From Opitutales bacterium (GTDB lineage Bacteria > Verrucomicrobiota > Verrucomicrobiia > Opitutales > T3Sed10-336), in contig JAIUMY010000009.1 of assembly GCA_022565335.1 (NCBI GenBank), positions 1 to 54,084 of the forward strand: a stretch of DNA of 54,084 bases, given 5' to 3'. Made by a program: the position numbers and the translations under genes. Below, piece by piece: positions 8,385-17,143 of the stretch. The notes under the pieces were generated by a model. It ran no database searches. It saw only the letters and a list, made by a program, of their open reading frames with translations, and was not told the DNA's origin. How positions within the stretch are numbered: the stretch's first letter is position 1; each line of letters starts with the position of its first letter.

Positions 8385-9392
8385 TTAGGTGCGGGCGACG
8401 AAACCCGCCTTGCGATAGACCTTGCTCAACATTCGATAGGCCCTTTTTTGAGCCACCTCGCCCCCTTCCCGCAAGACTTGGTGCAGGTAATCCTTGTTGG
8501 CAATCAGATCGTTGTACTTCTCCTGAATGGGTTCCAGGCGCGCAACCACGGCCTCAGCCACCGCTTTTTTGAAAGTCCCGTAACCCTGGGTTCCGAATTC
8601 TTTTTCCAGATCGGCAATCGACCGGTCGGTAACGGCACTGAAAATGTTCAAAAGGTTGGTGATGCCGGGTTTCCCCGGATCTGCCCGCACTTCACTCCCG
8701 GAATCGGTAACCGCACTCATGATCTTTTTGCGCAGACGATTGGGTGGATCGAGAAGTAACAGGTAATCATTCTCGTTGTCATCCGACTTGGACATTTTGC
8801 GGGTCGGGTTTTGCAGAGACATAACCCGCGCTCCGGCTTTGGGTATGAAAGGTTCCGGAACCTTAAAGGTATCGGAGTAGGTGTGATTAAAACGCTGCGC
8901 TAAATTCCTCGCCATCTCCAGATGTTGTTTCTGGTCTTCCCCGACCGGTACCCGGTCCGCATTATAAAGAAGAATATCGGCGGCCATGAGAACGGGGTAA
9001 AAAAGTAGCCCCGAATTCACGCTGGCTCCGGGCTTGGCGGACTTTTCCTTGAACTGCGTCATGCGATGTAAATCGCCCACCGGAGTCAGACACGCGAGCA
9101 GCCAATTCAATTCGGTGTGACCGGTAATCTGTGATTGCAGGAAAATATGGGACCGGGCGGGATCCAGTCCACAGGCCAAGTATTGCGCCAAGCATTGGTA
9201 GGTCCGTTGGCGCAGATCCGCCGGCTTGTAGGGGACAGTGATGGCATGCAAATCGACGATCGGGAAAAAACACTCGAAATCATCCATCATGGTGGCCCAG
9301 TTCCGGATCGCTCCGAGATAATTTCCCAATGTAAGCTCGCCGGACGGCTTGGCTCCAGTTAAGATAACAGGCTTGGCTTTCGTTTCTGACAT
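8385..9392 (-). CDS. trpS: Tryptophan--tRNA ligase
   Basis: This class I aminoacyl-tRNA synthetase charges tRNA-Trp. The 335-residue product starts TGAKPSGELTLGNYLGA, which contains the HIGH-equivalent region (here TLGN). It carries the VPVGEDQKQHLE block and the KMSKS loop (as RKMSKSDDN). I placed the start at the ATG at 9392, at MSETKAKP, because an upstream GTG extension of 36 residues does not resemble the family. The length then matches bacterial TrpS (about 330). It is transcribed alone, convergent with aroQ and divergent from an MFS gene. Confidence 0.96.
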   Translation of the reverse strand: MSETKAKPVILTGAKPSGELTLGNYLGAIRNWATMMDDFECFFPIVDLHAITVPYKPADLRQRTYQCLAQYLACGLDPARSHIFLQSQITGHTELNWLLACLTPVGDLHRMTQFKEKSAKPGASVNSGLLFYPVLMAADILLYNADRVPVGEDQKQHLEMARNLAQRFNHTYSDTFKVPEPFIPKAGARVMSLQNPTRKMSKSDDNENDYLLLLDPPNRLRKKIMSAVTDSGSEVRADPGKPGITNLLNIFSAVTDRSIADLEKEFGTQGYGTFKKAVAEAVVARLEPIQEKYNDLIANKDYLHQVLREGGEVAQKRAYRMLSKVYRKAGFVART

Positions 9393-9542
9393 GTCGGAAA
9401 TTTCAGCGAAGCTTTCCCTCACGGCAAGCCTTTTCCCTGACTTCTCCCCAGATCCAACCACCGTCTGGGAACCTTCTGAGCCAACCCGGACAGGAACCAT
9501 TTCCTCCAGACCGCGTCCTCACCTGTTTACTTTTACTTATTC

Positions 9543-10736
9543 ATGGAACTATCGCCCAAAGCCAGACTGACCTTTCGCTGTGATTTATTTCGCGGCGCCA
9601 GCCAGGGGATTCTGGAAACGGGCTTTCAAACCATTGCCCTGATTATTCTGGTGCGCTACTTCGAAGCCAGCGCCACCGAGAAAAGCATCCTGGCCGGAGC
9701 CAACGCCTACGGCATGTTGCTGAGTCCTTTCGTGCTGCACTACATCAGCCGTCTGGGCTGGGCCCCATCGCGCCTGGCCAGTTGGTTTTTTCTTTCCACC
9801 GGAGCGGTTTTGCTACTCACCCTGGTCACCACCAATTCTCTGTTGTTTTTGCTGTCGATAATCCTGGCCGCGGTTTTATTAAACCAAAACCAACCGCAGA
9901 TGGTACAAATTTACGCGGAGAACTACGACCGTCGGCGACGGGGTTCGATGCTTTCCAACAGTATTTTCCTCTCGGTCATCGTCGCCATGATCTACTCCGC
10001 CGCGGCGGGACGGATTCTGGATTTCGACCTCGCCCTCTATCGTCTTCCCTTGATGGTGATGGTCGCGGCCTGTGTAGCGACCTACTTTGCCCTTCGCCGC
10101 ATTCCCTCCACGCCCGGCCTGTTACCGCCCCGTCGGCGCAACCCGCTGAACAATCTCTCGCTGGTCTGGTCGGACCGCACCTTCGGGGGAATGCTCCTGA
10201 TATGGATGTTTATGGGCATCGGGAATTTGATGGTTCTGCCGCTACGAGTCGAATACATGGCCAATCCTCTTTACGGAATCAATGCCTCCAATACCCAGAT
10301 TGCGCTGATGACGGTCATTCTGCCCGCCGCTGGCAGACTTCTGACAACCCATCTATGGGGTTACATTTTTGACCGTCTGAATTTTGCCAAAGTGCGGACG
10401 ATTTTGAATTCTTTTTTCCTGGTCAGTATTCTCCTTTTCTTTTTCACCGACGACCTTTGGGTTATGGGTCTTGCCTCGGGACTTTTCGGCATTGCCATGG
10501 GTGGCGGGGGGATCGCCTGGAACCTGTGGGTCACCAAAATCGCTCCTGAGGAAAAAACCAGCGCCTACATGAGCATCCATGTCTTTTTTACCGGTATTCG
10601 GGGGGTGTTGGCTCCATTCCTCGGCTTTTACCTGCTCACCTTTCTTTCACCACAAACGGTTTCTTTAGTGGCCGCCTTTTTTATCAGCATTTCCATCTTC
10701 AGCTTGGTACCTTTTATTCGCAAATTTTCCCGCTGA
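9543..10736 (+). CDS. Major facilitator superfamily transporter
   Basis: The 397-residue protein has about twelve hydrophobic segments in two halves separated by a loop near residue 195 rich in Arg and Pro. A basic YDRRRRGSMLSNS loop after the fourth helix stands where MFS proteins have the loop 2-3/4-5 motif, and the second half carries YIFDRLNFAKVR. These features fit an MFS permease, but no substrate-specific motif is recognisable. surE begins 39 bases downstream in the same direction. Confidence 0.8.
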   Translation: MELSPKARLTFRCDLFRGASQGILETGFQTIALIILVRYFEASATEKSILAGANAYGMLLSPFVLHYISRLGWAPSRLASWFFLSTGAVLLLTLVTTNSLLFLLSIILAAVLLNQNQPQMVQIYAENYDRRRRGSMLSNSIFLSVIVAMIYSAAAGRILDFDLALYRLPLMVMVAACVATYFALRRIPSTPGLLPPRRRNPLNNLSLVWSDRTFGGMLLIWMFMGIGNLMVLPLRVEYMANPLYGINASNTQIALMTVILPAAGRLLTTHLWGYIFDRLNFAKVRTILNSFFLVSILLFFFTDDLWVMGLASGLFGIAMGGGGIAWNLWVTKIAPEEKTSAYMSIHVFFTGIRGVLAPFLGFYLLTFLSPQTVSLVAAFFISISIFSLVPFIRKFSR

Positions 10737-10775
10737 TGGTTGCCTTTGTCCACCGAAAGGGAGAACCTTTCGACC

Positions 10776-11564
10776 ATGTCCGCTGAACCTCATTACCTGC
10801 TCACCAACGATGACGGGATCGACTCCCCTTTTTTACACGCTCTGGTCAACGCCCTGACCCCCTTTGCCAAGGTTACCCTCGTGGCCCCGACCCGGGAACA
10901 AAGCTGGATCAGCAAAGCGATAACCCGCTTCCGCGAATTGGAGGGCAGTCCGCTGCCGGACCCCAGCTGGCACCAAGGCCCCCGGGAGAACCTACGGGCT
11001 TTCACCGTGAGCGGAACTCCCGCCGATTGTGTCAATTTGGGCCTTTTCCATTTTTGTGAAGAGCGTCCGCAAGCCGTTCTTTCGGGAATCAATATCGGAT
11101 TTAATGCCGGTTTGCCTTTCATTTTCAGTAGCGGCACCGTAGCCGGGGCGCTGGAAGGCAGTTTGCAGAAGCTGCCAGCCCTTGCCCTCTCCCTCGCCTT
11201 GCCTCCGGAAGCCTTTCTGGCCTTGCAGGAAAAGCCTCCCCGATTGCCTACGGAGGTGAAGGAGAATTTATACCGGGTGTCCGCCCGCATTCCCGAGTTG
11301 GTGCAGTCTGTAGTGCAGGAAAAAACCTCCGGCTTAACCGTCCACAACTTCAATTTCCCGACGCCAACCCATGCCAGTACGCCGATTCGCACCACCCGGC
11401 CTGCCAAACTTCAATTGGGAGGGCTGTTTGAAGAACATCGTCCCGGCTTTTTCCGTTTCGCCTTTCCCGGCATAGACCGCAGCCAATTGGCCCCGGACTC
11501 CGATGCCGCCGCCCTCCAGGAGGAGGCCATCAGCCATTCCCGCCTTTGCTTCCAACTCGGCTGA
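10776..11564 (+). CDS. surE: 5'/3'-nucleotidase SurE
   Basis: SurE is a metal-dependent phosphatase that dephosphorylates nucleoside monophosphates, often in stress survival. The signature LLTNDDGIDSP gives the Asp pair that binds metal, followed by VVAPTREQSW-like sequence, the GTPADCVNLGL block and LSGINIGFNAG. The stretch SSGTVAGALEG is also intact. I use the ATG at 10776 (262 residues); a TTG 36 bases upstream is possible. The C-terminal half is less conserved, as usual for the family. Confidence 0.93.
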   Translation: MSAEPHYLLTNDDGIDSPFLHALVNALTPFAKVTLVAPTREQSWISKAITRFRELEGSPLPDPSWHQGPRENLRAFTVSGTPADCVNLGLFHFCEERPQAVLSGINIGFNAGLPFIFSSGTVAGALEGSLQKLPALALSLALPPEAFLALQEKPPRLPTEVKENLYRVSARIPELVQSVVQEKTSGLTVHNFNFPTPTHASTPIRTTRPAKLQLGGLFEEHRPGFFRFAFPGIDRSQLAPDSDAAALQEEAISHSRLCFQLG

Positions 11565-11604
11565 TCTCGTATCTTAAGAGGCACCGAAACCAGCACCCGG
11601 AGGC

Positions 11605-12624
11605 TCAGGGGCCGAGAATATCGTCAAATATCTCGATATACCCCTGAAAAAACTGAATGATTTGCCAGCCAATATACACCGCTACCAGCAGGTAAATCAG
11701 TTTCGGATACCAGAAGCTGACCTGAAACAGGCGACGGGTCGCCTCTTCGCGGAATTCGGCTTCCAACCTGGCCAGCGTTTGGTCCAACTGCCCGGTCTCC
11801 TCGCCATTTCGATAAAAGCTCACAAAATTCGGCGGCAAAGCTTTCTCCCCAGCCAGCGAATCCCCTGGTCGCTCCCCTTTCTGAATCCGCTCTACCATCC
11901 GCAACGCCAAAGCCGCCAAAGCGCGGTCTCCGGATGACTCTCCCGCCCCGAACCAAACCTCCTCCATGGGGGCTCCGGCTAGATAAAGACCTCGCATGAC
12001 TCCGCTAAAACGGGCCCAAGCCTGGTAGGACAAAGCGCCCGCTACGCCGGGCAATTTGCCCGCCATCCACCGCAAAAAAGCCGAACGCTTTTGCCATCCC
12101 CACCAAATCACCCCGATCACTCCCCACATCATTCCGAGCGCTGGCAAAACCTGCCCCCAATACCCCGGCCCCTCCCCGGCCACCACCGAAGGCAAAGGCA
12201 AAACAAGCACCGCAAAATGCAGAATGAAGAGAGGGTACAAACAAGCTCCCATCACCTCCCGTGAACGCTTGGCCGCATTATCATGCATCTCCCGCAAAAG
12301 CGGAAGCATCTCGACCAGGCGACCGGAGGAAGCCGCCGCAGAGAGAACAAAACGATCCGTTCGCGGCAACCATTTCGGAGCCGATTTGAGTATTTCGTCA
12401 AAAGGGGTTCCGGCCTCCAAGCGCGCCGCCGACTCTTCACGCCACGCCGTCGGCACCCCGCCCGAATCGCGCAAAGCCTTGGGTAAAGCAACACCCGCAG
12501 ACAAATAGCGCTCTAAGGCCAAATACCATTCGGCAAGGTTTTGGTGGGTCACCATGGGCAAAGAAAACAGCCTTTTGCCAAAAGAGGCAATTTTCTTCTT
12601 GCGCCGGTGCCCCCAAGGCCGCAT
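11605..12624 (-). CDS. Orphan type II secretion/type IV pilus F-domain membrane protein (GspF/PilC-like)
   Basis: The 339-residue protein shows two copies of the T2SSF fold. Each has a soluble helical bundle (YLSAGVALPKALRD near residue 37, LYLAGAPMEEVWFGAG near 215) followed by a long hydrophobic segment. A C-terminal membrane helix lies near residue 310. GspF/PilC proteins form the inner-membrane platform of secretion or pilus machines. No other platform, ATPase or secretin gene is adjacent. The start is supported by an AAGGGAG ribosome site six bases ahead of the ATG. It diverges from rpsR, with 23 bases between starts. Confidence 0.8.
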   Translation of the reverse strand: MRPWGHRRKKKIASFGKRLFSLPMVTHQNLAEWYLALERYLSAGVALPKALRDSGGVPTAWREESAARLEAGTPFDEILKSAPKWLPRTDRFVLSAAASSGRLVEMLPLLREMHDNAAKRSREVMGACLYPLFILHFAVLVLPLPSVVAGEGPGYWGQVLPALGMMWGVIGVIWWGWQKRSAFLRWMAGKLPGVAGALSYQAWARFSGVMRGLYLAGAPMEEVWFGAGESSGDRALAALALRMVERIQKGERPGDSLAGEKALPPNFVSFYRNGEETGQLDQTLARLEAEFREEATRRLFQVSFWYPKLIYLLVAVYIGWQIIQFFQGYIEIFDDILGP

Positions 12625-12647
12625 TATCTCCCTTTTTTCAATTCATT

Positions 12648-12851
12648 ATGAGCGCAGAAGAAACCAAACCTAAAGCCAAACGTAGTCTTATGGCTACCGA
12701 ATTTGAGTTTAACCAACCGGAAATCCTCAAACGCTTTGTAACCGACACCGGGAAAATGCTTCCCCGCCGGATCACCCGGCTTTCCGCCAAGGAACAGCGG
12801 GCGATCACCCGTGCCATCAAACGTTCCCGGAATATGCTGATCATGCAATAA
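12648..12851 (+). CDS. rpsR: 30S ribosomal protein S18
   Basis: S18 sits on the small-subunit platform with S6. The 67-residue product contains the family core KRFVTDTGKMLPRRITRLSAKEQRAI split over residues 29-54, then TRAIKRSRNMLIM. Usually rpsR lies between rpsF or ssb and rplI, but here it stands alone. It diverges from a GspF-like gene and is followed within 30 bases by a strong terminator. I saw no second S18 gene in the window, so whether it is the main copy or a paralogue is open. Confidence 0.92.
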   Translation: MSAEETKPKAKRSLMATEFEFNQPEILKRFVTDTGKMLPRRITRLSAKEQRAITRAIKRSRNMLIMQ

Positions 12852-12878
12852 GCTCCGGCGAGAAACATCTTTTTACCA

Positions 12879-12906
12879 AGGCGGGTTTTTTGAACCCGCC
12901 TTTTTT
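12879..12906 (+). terminator. Rho-independent terminator of rpsR, directly abutting the tsaC start codon
   Basis: GGCGGGTT and AACCCGCC form an 8-bp stem around a short T-rich loop, followed by six T residues. It is a strong terminator 28 bases after the rpsR stop. The T tract ends exactly at the ATG of the next gene, leaving no conventional leader for that gene. Confidence 0.88.
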
Positions 12907-13932
12907 ATGATGAAAACCCGTCTCCTCTCCCCGACCAATGACCACCTGGACCTGTGCGCCGAGGCTTTGCAGCGCGGCGAGTTGGTGGCCATCCCGACGG
13001 AGACGGTTTACGGATTGGCCGCCAACGCTTTCAACGAGGAGGCTTGCCGGGACATTTTCGCCGTCAAAGGTCGTCCTCTGGGCGACCCGCTGATCCTCCA
13101 CTTGGCAAAAGATTACCCCGTAGCCGAAATCGCCCGGGAAACCGATCTGTTCACTCGTCTGCGCAAAGTCTTTTGGCCCGGGCCCGTCACCTTTGTTCTG
13201 GAAAAAACCCCACGTATTGCCGCGCTTCTGACCGCTGGACTCTCCAGCGTCGCGATTCGTTGCCCGGCGCATCCGGTGGCCAAAGATCTTCTTCGCCGCT
13301 GTTCTTTCCCCGTAGCGGCCCCCAGCGCCAACCCCTTCGGCTATATCAGCCCCACCACCGCCCAACATGTGGAAGCCAGTTTAGGCGGCAAGATTCCCTA
13401 CGTTCTCGACGGTGGCTCGGCGGAAGTCGGGCTCGAATCAACCATTCTCGATGTTCGTGACCCTCACAAAATCCGCATCCTGCGTTACGGCTCCCTCGAT
13501 TTGACCACCTTGCAAGAAGCAGCGGGAGACGTCTCCGTTGAACTCCCCCCGGAACGGGCGCACCAAGACCCCGCAGACCACTCCCCCCGCGAAGCCCCCG
13601 GCACCTTATGGCGGCACTACAGCCCAAGCAAACCCCTGCATTTGTTTACCACCCGAAAACAACTTAAGGAAATCCTGCCCAATTCAAAAAAATACTCCTT
13701 ACTTTTTCATACCCGCCCCTCCGGGGACTTTTTGTCCGCAGAGGCAAATGCCCAAGTCACTTGTTACTGGCTCTCCGAAAACGGAGACCAGGAAGAAATG
13801 GGCCGTAACCTCTACGCCTGTTTGCGTACCCTGGATGCTTCTCCCGGCGAGGAAATCTGGGTCGAGACAATCCCCCCCGGCCCCCTCAGCAAAGCCCTGA
13901 ACGATCGCTTGGTCAGGGCCGCGGCGAAGTAA
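12907..13932 (+). CDS. Threonylcarbamoyl-AMP synthase, Sua5 type
   Basis: Sua5/TsaC makes threonylcarbamoyl-AMP from threonine, bicarbonate and ATP for the t6A37 modification of ANN-decoding tRNAs. The 341-residue length marks the longer Sua5 form: a YrdC catalytic domain (residues about 10-200, with PTETVYGLAANAF, KGRPLGDPLI and APSANPFGYISPT) and a C-terminal Sua5 domain from about 235. The linker PREAPGTLWRHYSPS is the typical conserved joint. The ATG follows a terminator T tract directly, so no Shine-Dalgarno sequence is visible. A start further downstream would remove family-typical residues. Confidence 0.93.
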   Translation: MMKTRLLSPTNDHLDLCAEALQRGELVAIPTETVYGLAANAFNEEACRDIFAVKGRPLGDPLILHLAKDYPVAEIARETDLFTRLRKVFWPGPVTFVLEKTPRIAALLTAGLSSVAIRCPAHPVAKDLLRRCSFPVAAPSANPFGYISPTTAQHVEASLGGKIPYVLDGGSAEVGLESTILDVRDPHKIRILRYGSLDLTTLQEAAGDVSVELPPERAHQDPADHSPREAPGTLWRHYSPSKPLHLFTTRKQLKEILPNSKKYSLLFHTRPSGDFLSAEANAQVTCYWLSENGDQEEMGRNLYACLRTLDASPGEEIWVETIPPGPLSKALNDRLVRAAAK

Positions 13933-14036
13933 AGCAAACCTCACCAAAACCTCCAGCCGGACCGCAACATCAGAAAGCTCCCAAAAGCCTCCCCGATTGA
14001 CCGGAAACCATTGCCATGAACTGATTTTTGCCGAAA

Positions 14037-14468
14037 ATGAAAACAATGATTTGTCAGAACACCACGATCACCGTTTCCACCAAAGGCCAGGGAACGTACG
14101 AAATTACCCCTGAGGTGGAATCATTTTTGCAAAACAGCGGCTTACAGGAGGGGCAGCTTACGGTCTTTTGTCAGCACACCAGCTGCAGCTTGGTCATTAT
14201 GGAAAACGCCGATCCCTCCGCCCGAGTGGACCTCGAAGCTTTCCTGAATCGCCTGGTGCCGGAAAACCAAAAGGAATTCACCCATACCATGGAAGGGCCC
14301 GACGATATGCCCAGTCACATTAAAATGGCTCTTACCCGCTCCGCGGAATGTGTTCCGGTGACTGGCGGTCAAGCGGTATTAGGCACCTGGCAGGGAATTT
14401 TCCTATGGGAACACCGCCGCTCTTCCCATCGCCGTAGAATCGTTCTTTCCGCAGTCGGGACAGGATAA
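14037..14468 (+). CDS. YjbQ-family (UPF0047) protein, secondary thiamine-phosphate synthase-like
   Basis: The 143-residue protein shows the UPF0047 pattern: VFCQHTSCSLVIMENADPS near residue 44, an HTMEGPDDMPSHIKMAL block near 90, and GTWQGIFLWEHR near 120. Conserved His and Glu residues bind metal in structures of the family. Weak thiamine-phosphate synthase activity has been reported for a homologue, but the physiological role is unsettled. Several in-frame starts are possible (TTG 14028, ATG 14037, ATG 14046). A DUF2007-like gene follows 37 bases downstream. Confidence 0.88.
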   Translation: MKTMICQNTTITVSTKGQGTYEITPEVESFLQNSGLQEGQLTVFCQHTSCSLVIMENADPSARVDLEAFLNRLVPENQKEFTHTMEGPDDMPSHIKMALTRSAECVPVTGGQAVLGTWQGIFLWEHRRSSHRRRIVLSAVGTG

Positions 14469-14505
14469 ATTCACCGCCGGTACCTAACCTTATTATCGGA
14501 AAAAA

Positions 14506-14958
14506 ATGATGAAAACCATCGCCCGCTTTGCCAAACCAGAACCAGCCTACGTGGCCAAAGGCCTTTTGGAGGCTGCCAACATCGAGGTTTTTCTGGATGA
14601 CTCCCGCTTTCCCGATCGTGGCGAGATCGTTCTGCAAGTCCTGGACGAGGAAGAAACACAGGCCCGCCACCTCTTAGCGGAAAAACGGGAACTTCTGCAA
14701 AGTTTGCAACCGTCGACGACTCCGGAGGACACTGACGAGCCCGCACCGGAAAGTTCCCCGACTCCCTGGCCCTGGCTTTTTATACAAGGGGGAGGCTTGT
14801 TTTTGGTCGGGTATTTACTGATCGCTATTTTGATGATTGCTCTTGGCGGGCGCTTGCCGATGAATCTTTTCATCTTCGTATTGGTGTTCTTCCTGGGCGG
14901 TCTTTCCCTCCTCGTTGCTTTGGGTAACCGGACCAAACCCTCACCCAAAGATGATTGA
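14506..14958 (+). CDS. DUF2007-like protein with C-terminal membrane segments
   Basis: The first 65 residues (IARFAKPEPAYVAKGLLEAANIEVFLDD, split around residue 20) match the DUF2007 fold, a small ferredoxin-like domain whose members are labelled putative signal transducers. An acidic, Pro-rich linker (residues 66-88) leads to two membrane helices (about 90-113 and 120-142). The function is unknown. Its stop overlaps the start of the downstream methyltransferase by 8 bases, which implies coupled translation. Confidence 0.75.
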   Translation: MMKTIARFAKPEPAYVAKGLLEAANIEVFLDDSRFPDRGEIVLQVLDEEETQARHLLAEKRELLQSLQPSTTPEDTDEPAPESSPTPWPWLFIQGGGLFLVGYLLIAILMIALGGRLPMNLFIFVLVFFLGGLSLLVALGNRTKPSPKDD

Positions 14959-15832
14959 GTTGGCCGCCAATTGGCAGGACTACCGCTTGCTGGATACCGG
15001 CAACGGCGAAAGACTGGAACAATGGGGACCCTATACCCTGATACGCCCCGACCCGATGGTTATTTGGCCTCCGGCGAACCCCTCGCTCTGGTCCCAGTGG
15101 GATGGCCGTTACCATCGCAGCGCCAAAGGCGGAGGCCGTTGGGAATTCCATAAATCCCTCCCGGAGGAATGGACCCTCAACTACCAAAATCTCCGCTTCA
15201 AAGTACGCCCAACCAATTTCAAGCACACCGGCCTGTTTCCCGAACAAGCGGCGAATTGGGCTTGGACCGGGAAGCTGATTCAAATGAGAAAAGCCGCCAC
15301 TGAAAAAGCCCCCGCCATGATCAACCTCTTTGGCTACACTGGCGCGGCAACCGTGGCCGCAACCGCTGCCGGCGCAGAGGTTTGCCATGTCGACGCGGCC
15401 AAGGGAATGGTCCACTGGTGCCGCGAAAATATGGCTCTCAACGGATTCCAAGACCACCCCACCCGCTATCTGGTGGAGGATTGCTTCCGCTTTGTCCAAA
15501 GAGAAATCCGCCGGGGACGCCGCTACGACGGTATTATTCTCGACCCCCCCTCCTATGGCCGGGGGAAAAAGGGCGAAATGTGGAAACTCGAAGATCAACT
15601 TTGGGGCTTCCTTCAGGAAATCCGCAAATTGCTTTCCGACGACCCCCTGTTCGTGCTCCTGAACACTTATACCGCGCACCTCTCTCCGGGAGTGATGCAA
15701 AATCTTCTGGAAGACGCCACCAAAGGACTGGATGTGCGGATCAGCAGCGGTGAAATTGGTCTTCCGGTTACCGAAGGAGGACGCAAATTGCCCTGCGGCG
15801 CCTTTACCCGCATGGAAACCACCAAATCCTAG
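14951..15832 (+). CDS. Class I SAM-dependent rRNA methyltransferase, RlmI/RlmK-related
   Basis: The 293-residue protein contains the SAM-binding stretch NLFGYTGAATVAATAAGA (residues about 123-140) and the acidic tip CHVDAAKGMVHW. It also has the catalytic-region motif IILDPPSYGRG near residue 197, which resembles RlmI/RlmK rRNA cytosine or guanine methyltransferases of the Methyltrans_SAM group. It lacks the N-terminal PUA domain of RlmI. I use the ATG at 14951, where the gene overlaps the preceding stop. The exact rRNA target cannot be assigned from this sequence. Confidence 0.85.
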   Translation: MIELAANWQDYRLLDTGNGERLEQWGPYTLIRPDPMVIWPPANPSLWSQWDGRYHRSAKGGGRWEFHKSLPEEWTLNYQNLRFKVRPTNFKHTGLFPEQAANWAWTGKLIQMRKAATEKAPAMINLFGYTGAATVAATAAGAEVCHVDAAKGMVHWCRENMALNGFQDHPTRYLVEDCFRFVQREIRRGRRYDGIILDPPSYGRGKKGEMWKLEDQLWGFLQEIRKLLSDDPLFVLLNTYTAHLSPGVMQNLLEDATKGLDVRISSGEIGLPVTEGGRKLPCGAFTRMETTKS

Positions 15833-15888
15833 TTATTTTCAAATCAAGAAGCCTGCATGGGCTTTGCCACAATCAACCTGTTCTCAAA

Positions 15889-16518
15889 ATGACCCTATTG
15901 GAATTTGCCCTCCTCGCTCCGGTTTCCCTCTTTGTGGTTATCAACCCCCTCTCCACGGTGCCGGCATTTCTTTCCATGACCAGCGATGACGATACCTCGG
16001 AAAAAATCCGTATGGCCCGTTTTGCCTGTTTTTTAGCTGCCGGGATTCTCATTCTCTTTGCCCTGACTGGATCCTTTATCCTCGGATTTATGGGCATCAG
16101 TATCCCCGCCCTGCAAATTGCCGGCGGACTGGTTCTGGTGATGATCGGCTTGGATATGCTACGGGCTCCGACCATTGAGACCAGGCTTTCCGATACCGAG
16201 CAAAAACTCGCCCGAAAAATGGAGGATGTTGCCGTTACTCCACTGGCCATCCCCCTTCTTTGTGGACCTGGCGCGATTTCAACCGTGGTGATTTTACAGA
16301 CCCAAAGTGAAACCTTGGCCCACCTTGGAGCCTTACTTGTATCCGTTCCGCTGGTCTATGCCGCTTGCTTTGGCATTCTTTTTTCCGCCGCCAAGGGGTC
16401 GACCCGCCTCAACCCCATCGTTCTACGGGTGCTCCGCCGGATCATGGGCTTGCTCTTTGTCTGTGTGGCCATTCAATTTGGTCTCAATGGTATTGAGGGA
16501 TTCACCGGAAATGAATAA
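15889..16518 (+). CDS. MarC-family integral membrane protein
   Basis: The 209-residue protein has six hydrophobic segments and begins with the conserved PVSLFVVINPLSTVP region of the MarC/UPF0056 family. The central VTPLAIPLLCGPGAIST block is also typical. Despite the name, MarC proteins have no proven role in multiple antibiotic resistance, and the function is unknown. A perfect 17-bp tandem duplication begins within its stop codon region. Confidence 0.92.
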   Translation: MTLLEFALLAPVSLFVVINPLSTVPAFLSMTSDDDTSEKIRMARFACFLAAGILILFALTGSFILGFMGISIPALQIAGGLVLVMIGLDMLRAPTIETRLSDTEQKLARKMEDVAVTPLAIPLLCGPGAISTVVILQTQSETLAHLGALLVSVPLVYAACFGILFSAAKGSTRLNPIVLRVLRRIMGLLFVCVAIQFGLNGIEGFTGNE

Positions 16519-16548
16519 GCTGTGAAATCATATAAGCTGTGAAATCAT
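16515..16548 (+). repeat. Perfect 17-bp tandem duplication spanning the marC stop
   Basis: ATAAGCTGTGAAATCAT occurs at 16515-16531 and again, without gap or mismatch, at 16532-16548. The first copy includes the stop codon of the MarC gene, and the second is followed directly by TTGACA. This looks like a recent slippage duplication or a pair of operator sites. Confidence 0.95.
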
Positions 16549-16578
16549 TTGACAAGGGTGATAATACACTCTTATTCT
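16549..16578 (+). promoter_or_regulatory. Candidate sigma-70-type promoter for the pseudopilin gene
   Basis: A perfect -35 hexamer TTGACA at 16549-16554 is followed after 18 bases by TATTCT (4 of 6 matches to the -10 consensus) at 16573-16578. It lies about 50 bases ahead of the pseudopilin ATG. The -10 is weak, so this is provisional. Confidence 0.4.
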
Positions 16579-16630
16579 TTACAAAAGATTCGCTTTACCC
16601 TCTTCGTTTTTCACCTCATTCCATTTCTTA

Positions 16631-17143
16631 ATGACCTTCTCCCCTTCACCAAAAAACCGTCAAACAAACGGATTTACACTGGTCGAGATTATGATTGTAG
16701 TGGTCATTATCGGAATGTTGGCAGCTATTGCCATCCCGGCTTTTAGCCGTATCCGCGACAGCAGCAGGGTCAATAAAACACTGAATGATATCCGCATCAT
16801 CGAATACGGATTTCAGACCTATTCCCTCGAAGCTGGTGCCTGGCCTGAGGACACCGATCCTGGAGTCTTTCCACCGGAAATGACAGGGATTATTCAACCT
16901 ATGGTCTTTGAAAACCCAACCCCCTTGGGGGGATTATGGGATTGGGACAACCATCTTGATGACCATGGAATCGCGGGAATCACTTTGGCCGGCGGGAACG
17001 GAGCCCCCGCAATTCGGGAGAATTTGGTAATTCAAACGGAAGAAAAGATCGAAGGCCGAGGGCTTGACGAGGGCATATTCCGCAGGATCCCAGCCTTTGG
17101 CTGGGGATATGTCACCTATATATTCGAGGACCTAAACCCATAA
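16631..17143 (+). CDS. Type II secretion/type IV pilin-like prepilin (pseudopilin)
   Basis: The 170-residue protein starts with a short basic leader. The prepilin peptidase site G-FTLVEIMIVVVIIGMLA follows, with Gly at residue 15 and the conserved Glu at +5, and is part of the N-terminal membrane helix. The downstream region SRVNKTLNDIRIIEYGFQTY resembles GspG/GspH-type pseudopilins in Verrucomicrobiota, which often carry many scattered copies. No assembly genes flank it, though an orphan GspF-like gene lies 4 kb away. It is followed by the candidate origin region. Confidence 0.85.
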   Translation: MTFSPSPKNRQTNGFTLVEIMIVVVIIGMLAAIAIPAFSRIRDSSRVNKTLNDIRIIEYGFQTYSLEAGAWPEDTDPGVFPPEMTGIIQPMVFENPTPLGGLWDWDNHLDDHGIAGITLAGGNGAPAIRENLVIQTEEKIEGRGLDEGIFRRIPAFGWGYVTYIFEDLNP

